From contig NZ_CP013264.1 in the NCBI RefSeq assembly GCF_001456115.1, positions 3,862,501-3,926,500 of the forward strand: 64,000 bases of DNA. The letters are read 5' to 3'. The stretch comes from Sphingobium baderi (lineage in GTDB: Bacteria > Pseudomonadota > Alphaproteobacteria > Sphingomonadales > Sphingomonadaceae). Shown piece by piece: positions 54,772 to 63,596 of this stretch. Both the position numbers and the translations under genes were made by a program. Each line of letters opens with the position of its first letter. Position 1 is the first letter of the stretch. The notes below the pieces were generated by a model. That model ran no database searches, was not told the origin of the DNA, and saw nothing but the letters and a program-made list of their open reading frames with translations.

Positions 54772-56190
54772 CTAGAAATCCAGTTCCGCGCGCCAGCCCA
54801 GAACATTGACGCCATAGTTCGACCGGCTGCCCGCCAGGATCGCGGCGTCGGTATAATTGATATGCGCGTAGTTGAGGTTGAAGCGCAGATATTCGACGGG
54901 GGTCCATACCAGCGCGGCGATATAGGCTTTTTGCGTCCCGCCCACGATGTCGCGATCATTCATGTCGAGATAATCGTAACGCAGCGTCACCTGCCACGCG
55001 CCCAACCCGCCATTGCCGTTCCCGACCGGATTGGCGGGCTTCACGCCGCCGAATATGCCGTTCTTATAGCTGCGGGTTTCGCCGGTCAGAACATAGCCGA
55101 TTTCCCCATAGCCGCCGAAGAAAGTCGGGTCGGCAAGACCCGGCCGCCGGACACGCAGCCAATGCCCTTCGCCCGCCCACCAGAGCGGACCGTGGCTTCC
55201 CGCCAGTTCCACACCATAGTGATTCTCGCCCGTCGCGGCGATGTCCCCGCTATTGAGGAAATAGCTGTTAACCGTGTGGAGGAAGGGTCGCTGGCGGTAT
55301 CGCTGCGGATTTTCGGCGAGGCGCTGCAGGTCGCGCCAGTGGCCCGACAGACCGAAATGCAGCTGGGTATCGCCGAATTTGGGCGCGAGCACGATGCGCC
55401 CGTCAATCCCATAGCTGTTATTTTCATCCCCGCCATTGGGCCCGTCGGACGAATTGGCAAGCGCGTCGATATTGTCGGAGAAAATGCCGGCCTGCGCCAG
55501 GACGATGCCGGAGCGATATTGGACGGCGAGGCCCAGCCGCCGTTCAAACCCGAAAGCATCGGTGAAGGCGGCGCGCTCCATGACCGATCCGGTGGTGTCG
55601 CCCACCAGTTCGTCAAGCGACTGGAACTGGTTCTGATTGCCCAGCGTGACCAGCCATTTGCCACGCTCATAGCTGATATAGGTGTCGACGGCATCGACCT
55701 TGTTATCGGAAAGCTCCACCTCCAGCTTGTAGCCGAAACCGCCACCCAACTGCCCTTCCCCGCCCAGACGCAGGCGGCGCAGCTCGTTGGAATAGCCTGT
55801 CGCCCGGTCCATGACGCTGTCGGGCGCGCGGAGCAGACCGGCATCATATTGAATGCGGCCCTTGACCTTGAAACTGGCGCCGCCTTTGCTGAAAACCGGG
55901 CTGCCTTTCCAGCCGACCGTCGTATCGGAATCGGTTTGGGCGGGCGCGGCCTGCGCCATTTGCGCGGGGGTCTGCCCCGCCGGCGTCGGCGCGGCCTGCC
56001 CTTGCTGCGCCGCGGCGGGCACGGCGCTGTCGAGCCGCGATTCCAGTTGCTGCACCTGCGCCTTGAGCGCAGCGATCTGCGCCCGCAATTCCTGCGCCTC
56101 TGTCGCGCTGATGGTCTGCGCCGCCAGTGGATATGGCGCGGCGACCAATGCCAAAGCCGTCCCGATGCGAAGTGAAATCCTGCCGTTCAT
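54772..56190 (-). CDS. OprO/OprP-family phosphate-selective porin
   Basis: The 472-aa outer-membrane protein has a signal peptide (RIGTALALVAAPYPLAAQ), a short coiled coil (ELRAQIAALKAQVQQLESRL), a Pro/Ala-rich spacer and a beta-barrel beginning FKVKGRIQYDAGLL, ending in Phe (GWRAELDF). These are features of Porin_O_P proteins. Substrate may be phosphate or polyphosphate; no PhoB box could be assigned with confidence. It is divergent from the solute-binding lipoprotein. Confidence 0.88.
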   Translation of the reverse strand: MNGRISLRIGTALALVAAPYPLAAQTISATEAQELRAQIAALKAQVQQLESRLDSAVPAAAQQGQAAPTPAGQTPAQMAQAAPAQTDSDTTVGWKGSPVFSKGGASFKVKGRIQYDAGLLRAPDSVMDRATGYSNELRRLRLGGEGQLGGGFGYKLEVELSDNKVDAVDTYISYERGKWLVTLGNQNQFQSLDELVGDTTGSVMERAAFTDAFGFERRLGLAVQYRSGIVLAQAGIFSDNIDALANSSDGPNGGDENNSYGIDGRIVLAPKFGDTQLHFGLSGHWRDLQRLAENPQRYRQRPFLHTVNSYFLNSGDIAATGENHYGVELAGSHGPLWWAGEGHWLRVRRPGLADPTFFGGYGEIGYVLTGETRSYKNGIFGGVKPANPVGNGNGGLGAWQVTLRYDYLDMNDRDIVGGTQKAYIAALVWTPVEYLRFNLNYAHINYTDAAILAGSRSNYGVNVLGWRAELDF

Positions 56191-56351
56191 CTCAGTCCCT
56201 TTGTGGATCGCCGATGCGGATATGAAGTTTTTGTTTCATCTTCGTGCACTATATGTGTCAGTTATGTGACGATTGCGGCTGGAATGCTTTTGCATTTCTC
56301 CTCACCATCATGGTTGCGCCTGCACGAGGGGCGGCTACAGTTTCTCCGCTC

Positions 56352-57857
56352 ATGCATTTCCTTCCGCCTCTTTCCCGCCATGCCCGATCCGCCCGGATCG
56401 CTAGCGTCCTGTGCGCGACCATTTGCGCGGCCATTCTGGTCACCAGCTGTTCGGACCATAGCAGCGGCCCTGTGGCGGTGAGCGTAATCGGCGTTCGGGA
56501 CGATTTCGCGAAACCGCTGGAGCGATTGCCCGATCCGGGCGCGAAACTGATGCTGGAAGCGACCGCGCAAGGGTTGGTGGCCTTCGATGGGGGGGGAGAG
56601 ATACTGCCCGCCCTGGCCCAGCGGTGGATCGTGCAGGACGATGGCAGAAGCTATATCTTCCGCCTGCGCCGCGCCTTCTGGCCCAATGGCGAGCGCGTGA
56701 CGGCCAAGGATGTCGCGCAGCTTTTGTCGGCGCGCATCGACAGCCTGCGGCGGCTGGACCCGGACGGGCCGCTCGATGCTGTAGAGGCGGTGGTGCCGAT
56801 GACGGGCGAGGTGGTCGAGATACGCCTGACCATGCCCCGGCCCTTCGTGTTGCAGATGCTCGCCCAACCACAAATGGCGATCCTGTCGAGCGCGGGCGGC
56901 ACCGGCCCCTATCGCGGCGGGAAGTGGGGCAAGGCGCTGCTCCTGAAGCCGGTCGACAAAAGCGAGGATGCCGAGGATGCCGAGAGCGCCCTTCCCGCCT
57001 GGCAGAATCGCATCCTGCGGGCCGAACGGGCGGCTTTGGCGATCGTGCGTTTTCGTGAAGCCATGGCGGATCTGGTTCTGGGCGGGCGCTATACCGACCT
57101 GCCGCTGCTGGTGCCTTCCGGCGTGGACCGGGACGCGGTGCGCGTCGATCCGGTGCAGGGGCTGCTGGGCCTTGCCATCACGGGCAAAGGAGCTTTGCTG
57201 GACGATGACAGCATCCGCCGCGCCATCAATATGAGCATCGACCGCAGCCAGTTGCCGACGATGTTCCCGTTGGGCGGCTGGGCGACGAGCGAGCAATTGC
57301 TTCCCGCCCAGCTCGAATTGCCCGCCCCGTCCGCCGCGCCCGACTGGTCCGCGCTTTCGATCGAGGAACGCCGGGCGCGGGGACGGGCGGCGGTCGATCG
57401 CTGGCGCGGCGCACATGGCGCGCCGCCGCGACTGCGGATCGCCCTGCCCGATGGACCGGGATCGACGATGCTGTTCGCGCTGGTGGAGCAGAGCCTGCGC
57501 GCCATCGGCCTTTCAGCGCAAAGGGTCGAGGTGAAACAGGATGCGGACCTGCGCCTGATCGACGAAGTGGCGGCCTATGACAGCGCGCTCTGGTATCTGG
57601 GCCGCGTCGGCTGCGCCCGGGGCATCCAGTGCAGCAAGGACGCCGAAGCCATGTTGCGCTCGGCCCGCATCGGCTCCACGGCGGAAGAGCGCGCGGACCG
57701 GATCGCGCAGGCCGTGGCGCTGACGCAGGCCCATGATGGCTATGTTCCGCTGGGCGCGCCGGTGCGCTGGTCGCTGGCGGCACGGCGGCTGACCGGGTTC
57801 ATGCCATCGCCCCGCGCGCGCCACCCGTTGAATCATCTGTTCCGCGCCACCAATTAG
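56352..57857 (+). CDS. Family 5 extracellular solute-binding lipoprotein
   Basis: A protein of 501 aa from ATG 56352, with a lipobox-like LVTSC about residue 33, then DDFAKPLERLPDPG, LAQRWIVQDDGRSYIFRLRR and AFWPNGERVTAKDVAQLL, the standard N-terminal half of SBP_bac_5 (oligopeptide/dipeptide binding) proteins. RRAINMSIDRSQL is the second diagnostic motif. No ABC permease or ATPase is nearby, so it either serves a transporter encoded elsewhere or has another role. DUF4112 follows 18 bp downstream. Confidence 0.8.
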   Translation: MHFLPPLSRHARSARIASVLCATICAAILVTSCSDHSSGPVAVSVIGVRDDFAKPLERLPDPGAKLMLEATAQGLVAFDGGGEILPALAQRWIVQDDGRSYIFRLRRAFWPNGERVTAKDVAQLLSARIDSLRRLDPDGPLDAVEAVVPMTGEVVEIRLTMPRPFVLQMLAQPQMAILSSAGGTGPYRGGKWGKALLLKPVDKSEDAEDAESALPAWQNRILRAERAALAIVRFREAMADLVLGGRYTDLPLLVPSGVDRDAVRVDPVQGLLGLAITGKGALLDDDSIRRAINMSIDRSQLPTMFPLGGWATSEQLLPAQLELPAPSAAPDWSALSIEERRARGRAAVDRWRGAHGAPPRLRIALPDGPGSTMLFALVEQSLRAIGLSAQRVEVKQDADLRLIDEVAAYDSALWYLGRVGCARGIQCSKDAEAMLRSARIGSTAEERADRIAQAVALTQAHDGYVPLGAPVRWSLAARRLTGFMPSPRARHPLNHLFRATN

Positions 57858-57875
57858 GAGGCTGGAGGATGTTTG

Positions 57876-58298
57876 ATGGCCATTTCCCAGGATCAGTTTG
57901 ACCGCATCGCGCGCGACATGCCGGGCTTCGGCAGCGATCCCGCTTCGGTGCGCCGCCGGATCGAAGCGATGGAAGCCTTGCTGGAAGGATTGTTCGTCAT
58001 ACCGGGGACGAACCGGCGCGTCGGGCTGGACAGCCTTGTCGGCCTGATCCCGGTGGTGGGCGATTTCGCGACCGCCGCCATGGGCGCATGGATGATCTGG
58101 GAAGCCCGCAACCTGGGCATGTCGAAATGGCAATTGACGCGCATGGCCGCCAATGTCGGCGTCGATACGCTGATCGGCGCGATCCCCTTTGCGGGGGATG
58201 TCTTCGATTTCCTCTACAAGTCGAACACGAAGAATCTGCGGATCATCCGGCGGCATCTGGACCGGCACCATCCATCGACGGTCGTCATCGACGCCTAA
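57876..58298 (+). CDS. DUF4112 domain protein
   Basis: The 140-aa protein has the domain's two hydrophobic hairpins: VGLDSLVGLIPVVGDFATAA and VGVDTLIGAIPFAGDVFDFLYK, each with a conserved PxxGD. This repeat suggests membrane insertion. ATG 57876 has GGAGG upstream. The function is unknown. It follows the solute-binding protein on the same strand. Confidence 0.88.
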   Translation: MAISQDQFDRIARDMPGFGSDPASVRRRIEAMEALLEGLFVIPGTNRRVGLDSLVGLIPVVGDFATAAMGAWMIWEARNLGMSKWQLTRMAANVGVDTLIGAIPFAGDVFDFLYKSNTKNLRIIRRHLDRHHPSTVVIDA

Positions 58299-58300
58299 GC

Positions 58301-59119
58301 CTATCTCCCGCCATCCTTGAGCGGCTGCGTGTTGGGATCGAGATTGAGGATCAGCCCAGGCTTGCGCGCCGGCGTGATCGGGGCCTGCCTGGCCGGGCTA
58401 GGCCGGGGCATCGCCGGACCGGGTTCGATACGAAGATAGGCCGCGCCTTTCGCGCCATCCTTGCCCGCAGGACAGCGGGCGAACTCCAACGCCCGGTCCA
58501 TGCAAATCCATATTTCCGACAGCCAGTTGCCGCGCGTGGTCCTGACCCGGATCATGTCCGGCCGCAGCCTGCGGTTGGCGCGGACGAAGGCGTCCGTGAA
58601 CTGCCCCACGGTCAGATTGTCGCGCCGCGCCAGCGCCGCCATGTCGGGAAAGCGCATCGACTGATAGAAAGCGCGGGCCAGATCGAAATAGAGTTCCGGC
58701 TTGCTCGCCATGCAGGTGCCATGCTTGGCCCATTCATGCTGAAGGAGTTGCGCCGAAGGCGTCATGCACAGATTCTGCCGGATGACCTCTCTCGGCAGCA
58801 GGTCGGCCTTGCGGCAGAATTGCGGCCATGTCCGGCCCACGCCGTCCGGCCACAGGCCGTGCAGCACGAAGCCGAAACGGCCATTGCGGCCCTTGCACTG
58901 GAAGGCACTGTCGCTGCCGCGCGCGGTCGAGCAATATTGCGGCGACCATGACAAAGCGAGCGTGTAACTGCCGATCGGCATGATCCGGCCCGCTTCGCCC
59001 GTCCCGGGCTGCACCGGCCGGGGACGCGGCATTTGCGCGGGCGGACTGCACTGAACGGCCTGCGCCAAGGCCATGCCGGGCACAAGGAGCGCAAGCAGGG
59101 CCAGCGCGACCCTAAGCAT
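58301..59119 (-). CDS. Ribonuclease T2 family protein
   Basis: The 272-aa secreted nuclease has a signal peptide (LRVALALLALLVPGMALAQA) and both catalytic segments: CAS I in FVLHGLWPDGVG and CAS II in HEWAKHGTCM. Several Cys (QYCSTA, QFCRKADLL, ICMDRAL) can form the family disulfides. It cleaves RNA without base specificity in the periplasm or outside. A Pro-rich C-terminal tail is unusual in length. It overlaps the nadC end by 8 nt. Confidence 0.92.
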   Translation of the reverse strand: MLRVALALLALLVPGMALAQAVQCSPPAQMPRPRPVQPGTGEAGRIMPIGSYTLALSWSPQYCSTARGSDSAFQCKGRNGRFGFVLHGLWPDGVGRTWPQFCRKADLLPREVIRQNLCMTPSAQLLQHEWAKHGTCMASKPELYFDLARAFYQSMRFPDMAALARRDNLTVGQFTDAFVRANRRLRPDMIRVRTTRGNWLSEIWICMDRALEFARCPAGKDGAKGAAYLRIEPGPAMPRPSPARQAPITPARKPGLILNLDPNTQPLKDGGR

Positions 59120-59966
59120 AGGCGAAGTCGAGGCCGATGTCGGCGGCCGGAGCGGACTGGGTCAGGCGGCCGACGCTGATATAGGTGACGCCTGTTTCAG
59201 CCTTGGCGCGTATGGTTTTCAGCGTGACGCCGCCCGATGCCTCAGTAGGCACGCGGCCACCCACCAAAGTCACCGCCCCCCGAAGGGTCGGCGCGTCCAT
59301 ATTGTCGAGCAGCAGATGCGTCGCTCCAGCAGCAAGTGCAGGCTCGATCTGGTCGACGCGGTCGACCTCCACGATGATGCGCGCAATGCCGGCGGCGGCC
59401 GCGCGGCGAACGGCTTCCTCCACCGATCCGGCGACGGCGACGTGATTATCCTTTATCATCGCCGCGTCCCAAAGGCCCATGCGGTGATTGGTCGCGCCGC
59501 CCTGTCGCGTGGCGTATTTCTCCAGCACGCGCAGGCCCGGAATGGTCTTGCGCGTGTCGAGCAGGGTCGCGCCGGTGCCCAGGATCGCGTCGACATAGGC
59601 GCGGGTCATGGTGGCGATGCCGGTCAGGTGCTGGACGGTGTTGAGCGCGGACCGCTCCGCCGTCAGCATAGCGCGCGCCTTGCCCTTCATCCGCATGATG
59701 TCGGTCCCGGCCGGCACGCGGTCACCGTCCTGCGCCAGCATCTCAATCTCCACATCGGGGTCGAGATGGCGGAAGAAAGCGGCGGCGATGGGAAGCCCGG
59801 CGAGCGTCACGGCGTCGCGGCTGTCCATCACCCCTTCGAAGATCGCATCGGCGGGGATCACGGCTTCGCTCGTCACATCGCGGGCATCGGGGCCGAGATC
59901 TTCGGCGAGAGTGGCGCGGACGAAGGCATCGAGGTCGAAGCCGGGCAGATCGAACAGGCTCATCAT
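59112..59966 (-). CDS. nadC: Nicotinate-nucleotide pyrophosphorylase (quinolinate phosphoribosyltransferase)
   Basis: The 284-aa enzyme has the conserved LDTRKTIPGLR and GGATNHRMGLWDAAMIKDNH, EVDRVDQIEPAL and the late EASGGVTLKTI, typical QPRTase motifs. It makes NaMN from quinolinate and PRPP in de novo NAD synthesis. The start overlaps the upstream peptidase stop (ATGATG); 59966 and 59963 are both possible. NadA, the preceding step, is encoded 3.6 kb upstream on the same strand. Confidence 0.95.
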   Translation of the reverse strand: MMSLFDLPGFDLDAFVRATLAEDLGPDARDVTSEAVIPADAIFEGVMDSRDAVTLAGLPIAAAFFRHLDPDVEIEMLAQDGDRVPAGTDIMRMKGKARAMLTAERSALNTVQHLTGIATMTRAYVDAILGTGATLLDTRKTIPGLRVLEKYATRQGGATNHRMGLWDAAMIKDNHVAVAGSVEEAVRRAAAAGIARIIVEVDRVDQIEPALAAGATHLLLDNMDAPTLRGAVTLVGGRVPTEASGGVTLKTIRAKAETGVTYISVGRLTQSAPAADIGLDFAYA

Positions 59967-62110
59967 TTCTTCTCCCCACCGATTTCGCGTTTCAGGCCCA
60001 TCTCGCGCTTCAGGAAGGCGTGCAGCAAGGCGGCGCGCACGGCATCCTCCGCATGGTCCGCGCCGACCGAATGGCCGCCTTCGCGATATTCGTGATAATA
60101 GACGGTATTTCCATAATCTTTCAGCTTCGCGGCCATCTTGCGCGCGTGGCCGGGATGGACGCGGTCGTCCTTGGTCGAAAGATAGAAGAAGGCGGGCGGA
60201 TATGCCACGCCCTTGCGGACATTCTGATAGGGCGACCATTTTTGCAGGAAGGCCCAGTCTTCCGGCTTGTCGGGATCGCCATATTCGGCGACCCAGGACG
60301 CGCCCGCAGAGAGGTGGGAATAGCGTTTCATATCCTCCAGTGGCGAACCGGCGATCGCCGCGCCATAGAGATCGGGCCGCTGCGTCATCGCCGCGCCGAC
60401 CAGAACGCCGCCATTGGAACGGCCGGAAATGGCGATGCGGCCCTTTGCGCTTACGCCTGTCCTGACGAGATCCTCCGCCACGGCGGCGAGATCGTCGAAG
60501 GCGTTCTGCCGCTTTTCGCGCAGAGCCGCCGCGTGCCATGCAGGGCCATATTCGCCCCCGCCCCGAATGTTGGCGAGGACATAGGCATTGCCGTCCTCTA
60601 CCCAGAACAGGCCGAGCGGCCCGGCGCGATAGGGTTCGGTGGTGAGGTATGTCGGCGTCTGCGCGGCCCGGAAACCGCCATAAGCATGGATCAGCGCGGG
60701 GACCGGGCCGGCCACGCCCTTTTTACGGGCCAGGAAATAGGGGATGCGGGCGCCGTCCTTCGACACGGCGAATCGCTGTTCCACAGTGAACTGGCTGGCG
60801 TCGAAGCGAGGGGCAAGCTGCTGGACCATGCGGGCCGCGCCATCGGGACCAGCAGCCATCAGGCTGGGCGGGGTCAGCATCCCTTCGACCGAGACGAAGA
60901 TAATGTCCCGCTTGTCCGCTGCGCCCGCCAGATGCACCGTCGCCTTGTCGGCCAGCGGCACGGCGCGGCTGCTCCATTGCCCGGTCGCGGGATTGCGGGT
61001 GAGCGCGAGGAGCGCGCCGGATACGTCATCCAGTTGCTTGACCCAAAGAACATGGTCCGTCGCGCGCACCTCCTCGACAACGGCATGGGCGGTGGGTTTC
61101 AGCACGACTTCGGGCGCGCCCGCCTTGCCCGCCGCCACGTCCGCGAGCGGCCATGCGACCAGCGATCCGGCGGGAATATCGCCCAGCGGGTCGTTCAGGA
61201 AAACGATCATCCGGCCTTGGATGACAGCGCGAAGTTCGGCTGTTTCGGGCGCGGGCGTCTTAATGAGCTTGCCGCTTTCCCCCTCCAGCCAGAGTTCCGC
61301 CGTGTAGAAAGTCAGCGCGCGGTTGATGAAGGTCCAGCGCCTGTCTCCGTCCGGCTCGACACGGGGCGCGAGCGTCATGTCGCCGACGGCGCCTTCCTTC
61401 ACCAGCGTCGCGGCGGCGAGCGGCGTGCCGCGCTTCCACCGCTTCACGATGCGGGGATAGCCCGAAGCGGTGAGCGTGCCCGCGCCATAATCGGTGGCGA
61501 CCAGCAGCGTGTCCCTGTCCGCCCATGCCACATCGCTCTTGGCTTCGGGCAGGATGAAGCCGCCCTCCACAAATTGACCAGTGGAAAGGTCAAATTCGCG
61601 CACGACATCGGCATCCGTGCCGCCGGGGCTGAGCGAGATGAGGCAGCGTTCATAATCGGGCGCGAGGCAGTCGGCATCGTGCCAGACCCAGCTTTTGCCC
61701 TCCGCCTGGCCGAGCGCGTCGACGTCGATCACGGTCGTCCAGCTGGGCTTGCCCGCCAGATAGGAGGCAAGGTCGGTCGAACGCCACAGGCCGCGCGGGT
61801 TCTTCGCGTCGCGCCACAGGTTCATGACGCGGTCGCCCAGCACCTGATCGGGGGCAGCGATCTGGCTTTCGTCGTCGAGGATCGCCCTGGCGCGGGCGCG
61901 GTCCTGTTCGAAGGATGGATCGGCGCGCAGCAGGCGATCGGTTTCGCCATTCCACTGTTCGACCTGCGCGATGGCCTTGGGGCCTTCAATATCTTCCAGC
62001 CAGATATAGGGATCGCCGGGCACGACAGGCGCGGCGGCGATCGGGGCTGGAGAGAGGGCGACCGCGAGGGTCAGGGCGCTCGAACGGAGCAGGGCCGGCA
62101 GCTTTTTCAT
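59963..62110 (-). CDS. Prolyl oligopeptidase (S9A)
   Basis: A protein of 715 aa with a signal peptide (LLRSSALTLAVALSPAPIAAA), an N-terminal beta-propeller (PYIWLEDIEGPKA and later repeats) and the alpha/beta-hydrolase domain: catalytic Ser in ISGRSNGGVLVGA, Asp in STKDDRVHPGHARK and His in EGGHSVGADH. It should cleave proline-containing peptides in the periplasm. ATG 62110 gives the signal peptide directly; the frame is open further upstream. Confidence 0.92.
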   Translation of the reverse strand: MKKLPALLRSSALTLAVALSPAPIAAAPVVPGDPYIWLEDIEGPKAIAQVEQWNGETDRLLRADPSFEQDRARARAILDDESQIAAPDQVLGDRVMNLWRDAKNPRGLWRSTDLASYLAGKPSWTTVIDVDALGQAEGKSWVWHDADCLAPDYERCLISLSPGGTDADVVREFDLSTGQFVEGGFILPEAKSDVAWADRDTLLVATDYGAGTLTASGYPRIVKRWKRGTPLAAATLVKEGAVGDMTLAPRVEPDGDRRWTFINRALTFYTAELWLEGESGKLIKTPAPETAELRAVIQGRMIVFLNDPLGDIPAGSLVAWPLADVAAGKAGAPEVVLKPTAHAVVEEVRATDHVLWVKQLDDVSGALLALTRNPATGQWSSRAVPLADKATVHLAGAADKRDIIFVSVEGMLTPPSLMAAGPDGAARMVQQLAPRFDASQFTVEQRFAVSKDGARIPYFLARKKGVAGPVPALIHAYGGFRAAQTPTYLTTEPYRAGPLGLFWVEDGNAYVLANIRGGGEYGPAWHAAALREKRQNAFDDLAAVAEDLVRTGVSAKGRIAISGRSNGGVLVGAAMTQRPDLYGAAIAGSPLEDMKRYSHLSAGASWVAEYGDPDKPEDWAFLQKWSPYQNVRKGVAYPPAFFYLSTKDDRVHPGHARKMAAKLKDYGNTVYYHEYREGGHSVGADHAEDAVRAALLHAFLKREMGLKREIGGEKK

Positions 62111-62160
62111 GGGGCAAGGCGATAAGCGATCCCGCCGCCCGATGCCAGTATCGGACGCAA

Positions 62161-63576
62161 CTAAAGCAGCGATCCCACCATGCGGGCGATATTCTCCGCG
62201 ATCTTGCGCGGGAAGGGCCGGGCCTTCCATGCGGCGCGCTCAATCTCATCGCTATGGGCCAGCCATTCGCGCTGTACCGCTTCCACATGCGCCACCGATT
62301 CCGTGTCGAACAGGAGGAGGCTGGCCTCCTCGTTCAACTGGAAGGAACGCAGGTCCACATTGCTCGACCCGATCAGGGCAAGGCGGCCGTCGATGCTGAC
62401 CGTCTTGGCGTGAAGCAGATAGCGGCGATAGGCGTGGATATGGATGTCCGCCGCCAGCAGCTCCGCATAATAGGAGTTTTGGGCGAGGCGAACGAGCCAT
62501 TGATCCACCGCCGCCGATACGACGATGTCGATCCGCACCCCGCGCAGCGCCGCCGTCCGCATGGCGTCGACCAGATCGTCGTCGGGTATGAAATAAGGGG
62601 TGACGATAATTGCATGGCTGCGCGCCTGATGCAGTTGCCACACCAGCAGCGTCTTGAACCCCTCCAACGGATATTCCGCGCCGCTGGGCAGAAGCTGCGC
62701 CACGGCCTGTCCGGCGGGTTGCGGCACGACGACGGGCGAGGCCGACAGCTTGTGCGTTTCCAGATACCAGTCGGCGCGGATCAACGCTTCCATCTGCGCC
62801 ACCACGGGGCCGGTGACGCGGGCGACCAGTTCGCGGTTGACGATGCCGGGCTTGAAGTCCTTTGCGACGATATTCTGCGAGCCGACATAGCCGATCTCGC
62901 CGTCGATCACGAACAGCTTGCGATGATTCCGCATATCCCTGCGCGTGCGTCCCCGCAGCCAGCGGAAGGGCAGAGCCTCCCGATGGGGAACGTTCGCCGC
63001 CTCCAGCATCGCCAGCGTGCCGCGCCGCCATGGGCGCGATCCGACGGGATCGAACATCACCTCCACCGCCACGCCGCGCGTGACGGCGCGGCCCAGCGCA
63101 TCGGCGACGCGCTGGCCTACCGAATCATTGGCGAGGATATAGACCAGGATGCGGACATGGCTGCGCGCACCGTCGATGTCGGCGACCAGTCGGTCTATCG
63201 CGGCATCATAGTCCGCGATCAGATCGACGGCGTTGCCGGTCGTCGCGGGCATCTTGCCGAGCGAGGCCGTGAGCGCGACGATGGCGTCCCGGTCCGGCTG
63301 CGGTAGCGGCGCATAAGCGGCGAGGCGAGACCCCAGGATATGGAACCAGCCATCCAGTTCGCGGAATCTTTCCCGCCGCCATTCGGGAAAATGCGGGGAG
63401 CCGATCGTCAGGAACAGGAGTAGCCCCGGCACCGGCAGGAAGAAGATCAGCAGCAGCCAGGAACGCGTCGCGGCGGGCGAACGGCGAAAGGGAATCGCAA
63501 CCAGCGCGCCGATGCGGATCACCCATTCGAGGATGTAGAAAGCGATCCCCAATTCGCTGTCGGGAAGGCCGAACAT
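62161..63576 (-). CDS. cls: Cardiolipin synthase (PLD family)
   Basis: The 471-aa enzyme has two N-terminal membrane helices (FYILEWVIRIGALVAIP, SWLLLIFFLPVPGLLLFL) and two HKD motifs: NHRKLFVIDGEIGYVGSQN and LHAKTVSIDGRLALIGSSN. It joins two phosphatidylglycerol molecules to cardiolipin. It lies 20 bp after nadA and 50 bp before the peptidase, all on one strand. Confidence 0.94.
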   Translation of the reverse strand: MFGLPDSELGIAFYILEWVIRIGALVAIPFRRSPAATRSWLLLIFFLPVPGLLLFLTIGSPHFPEWRRERFRELDGWFHILGSRLAAYAPLPQPDRDAIVALTASLGKMPATTGNAVDLIADYDAAIDRLVADIDGARSHVRILVYILANDSVGQRVADALGRAVTRGVAVEVMFDPVGSRPWRRGTLAMLEAANVPHREALPFRWLRGRTRRDMRNHRKLFVIDGEIGYVGSQNIVAKDFKPGIVNRELVARVTGPVVAQMEALIRADWYLETHKLSASPVVVPQPAGQAVAQLLPSGAEYPLEGFKTLLVWQLHQARSHAIIVTPYFIPDDDLVDAMRTAALRGVRIDIVVSAAVDQWLVRLAQNSYYAELLAADIHIHAYRRYLLHAKTVSIDGRLALIGSSNVDLRSFQLNEEASLLLFDTESVAHVEAVQREWLAHSDEIERAAWKARPFPRKIAENIARMVGSLL

Positions 63577-63596
63577 GGTGCCCCTCCCCGGCTGGC

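Noticed and set aside
56244..56275. Pho box upstream of the OprO/P-like porin
   Set aside because: TGTCA-N6-TGACG is present, but the second half does not fit the PhoB direct repeat, and it equally resembles an inverted repeat; not enough to call.
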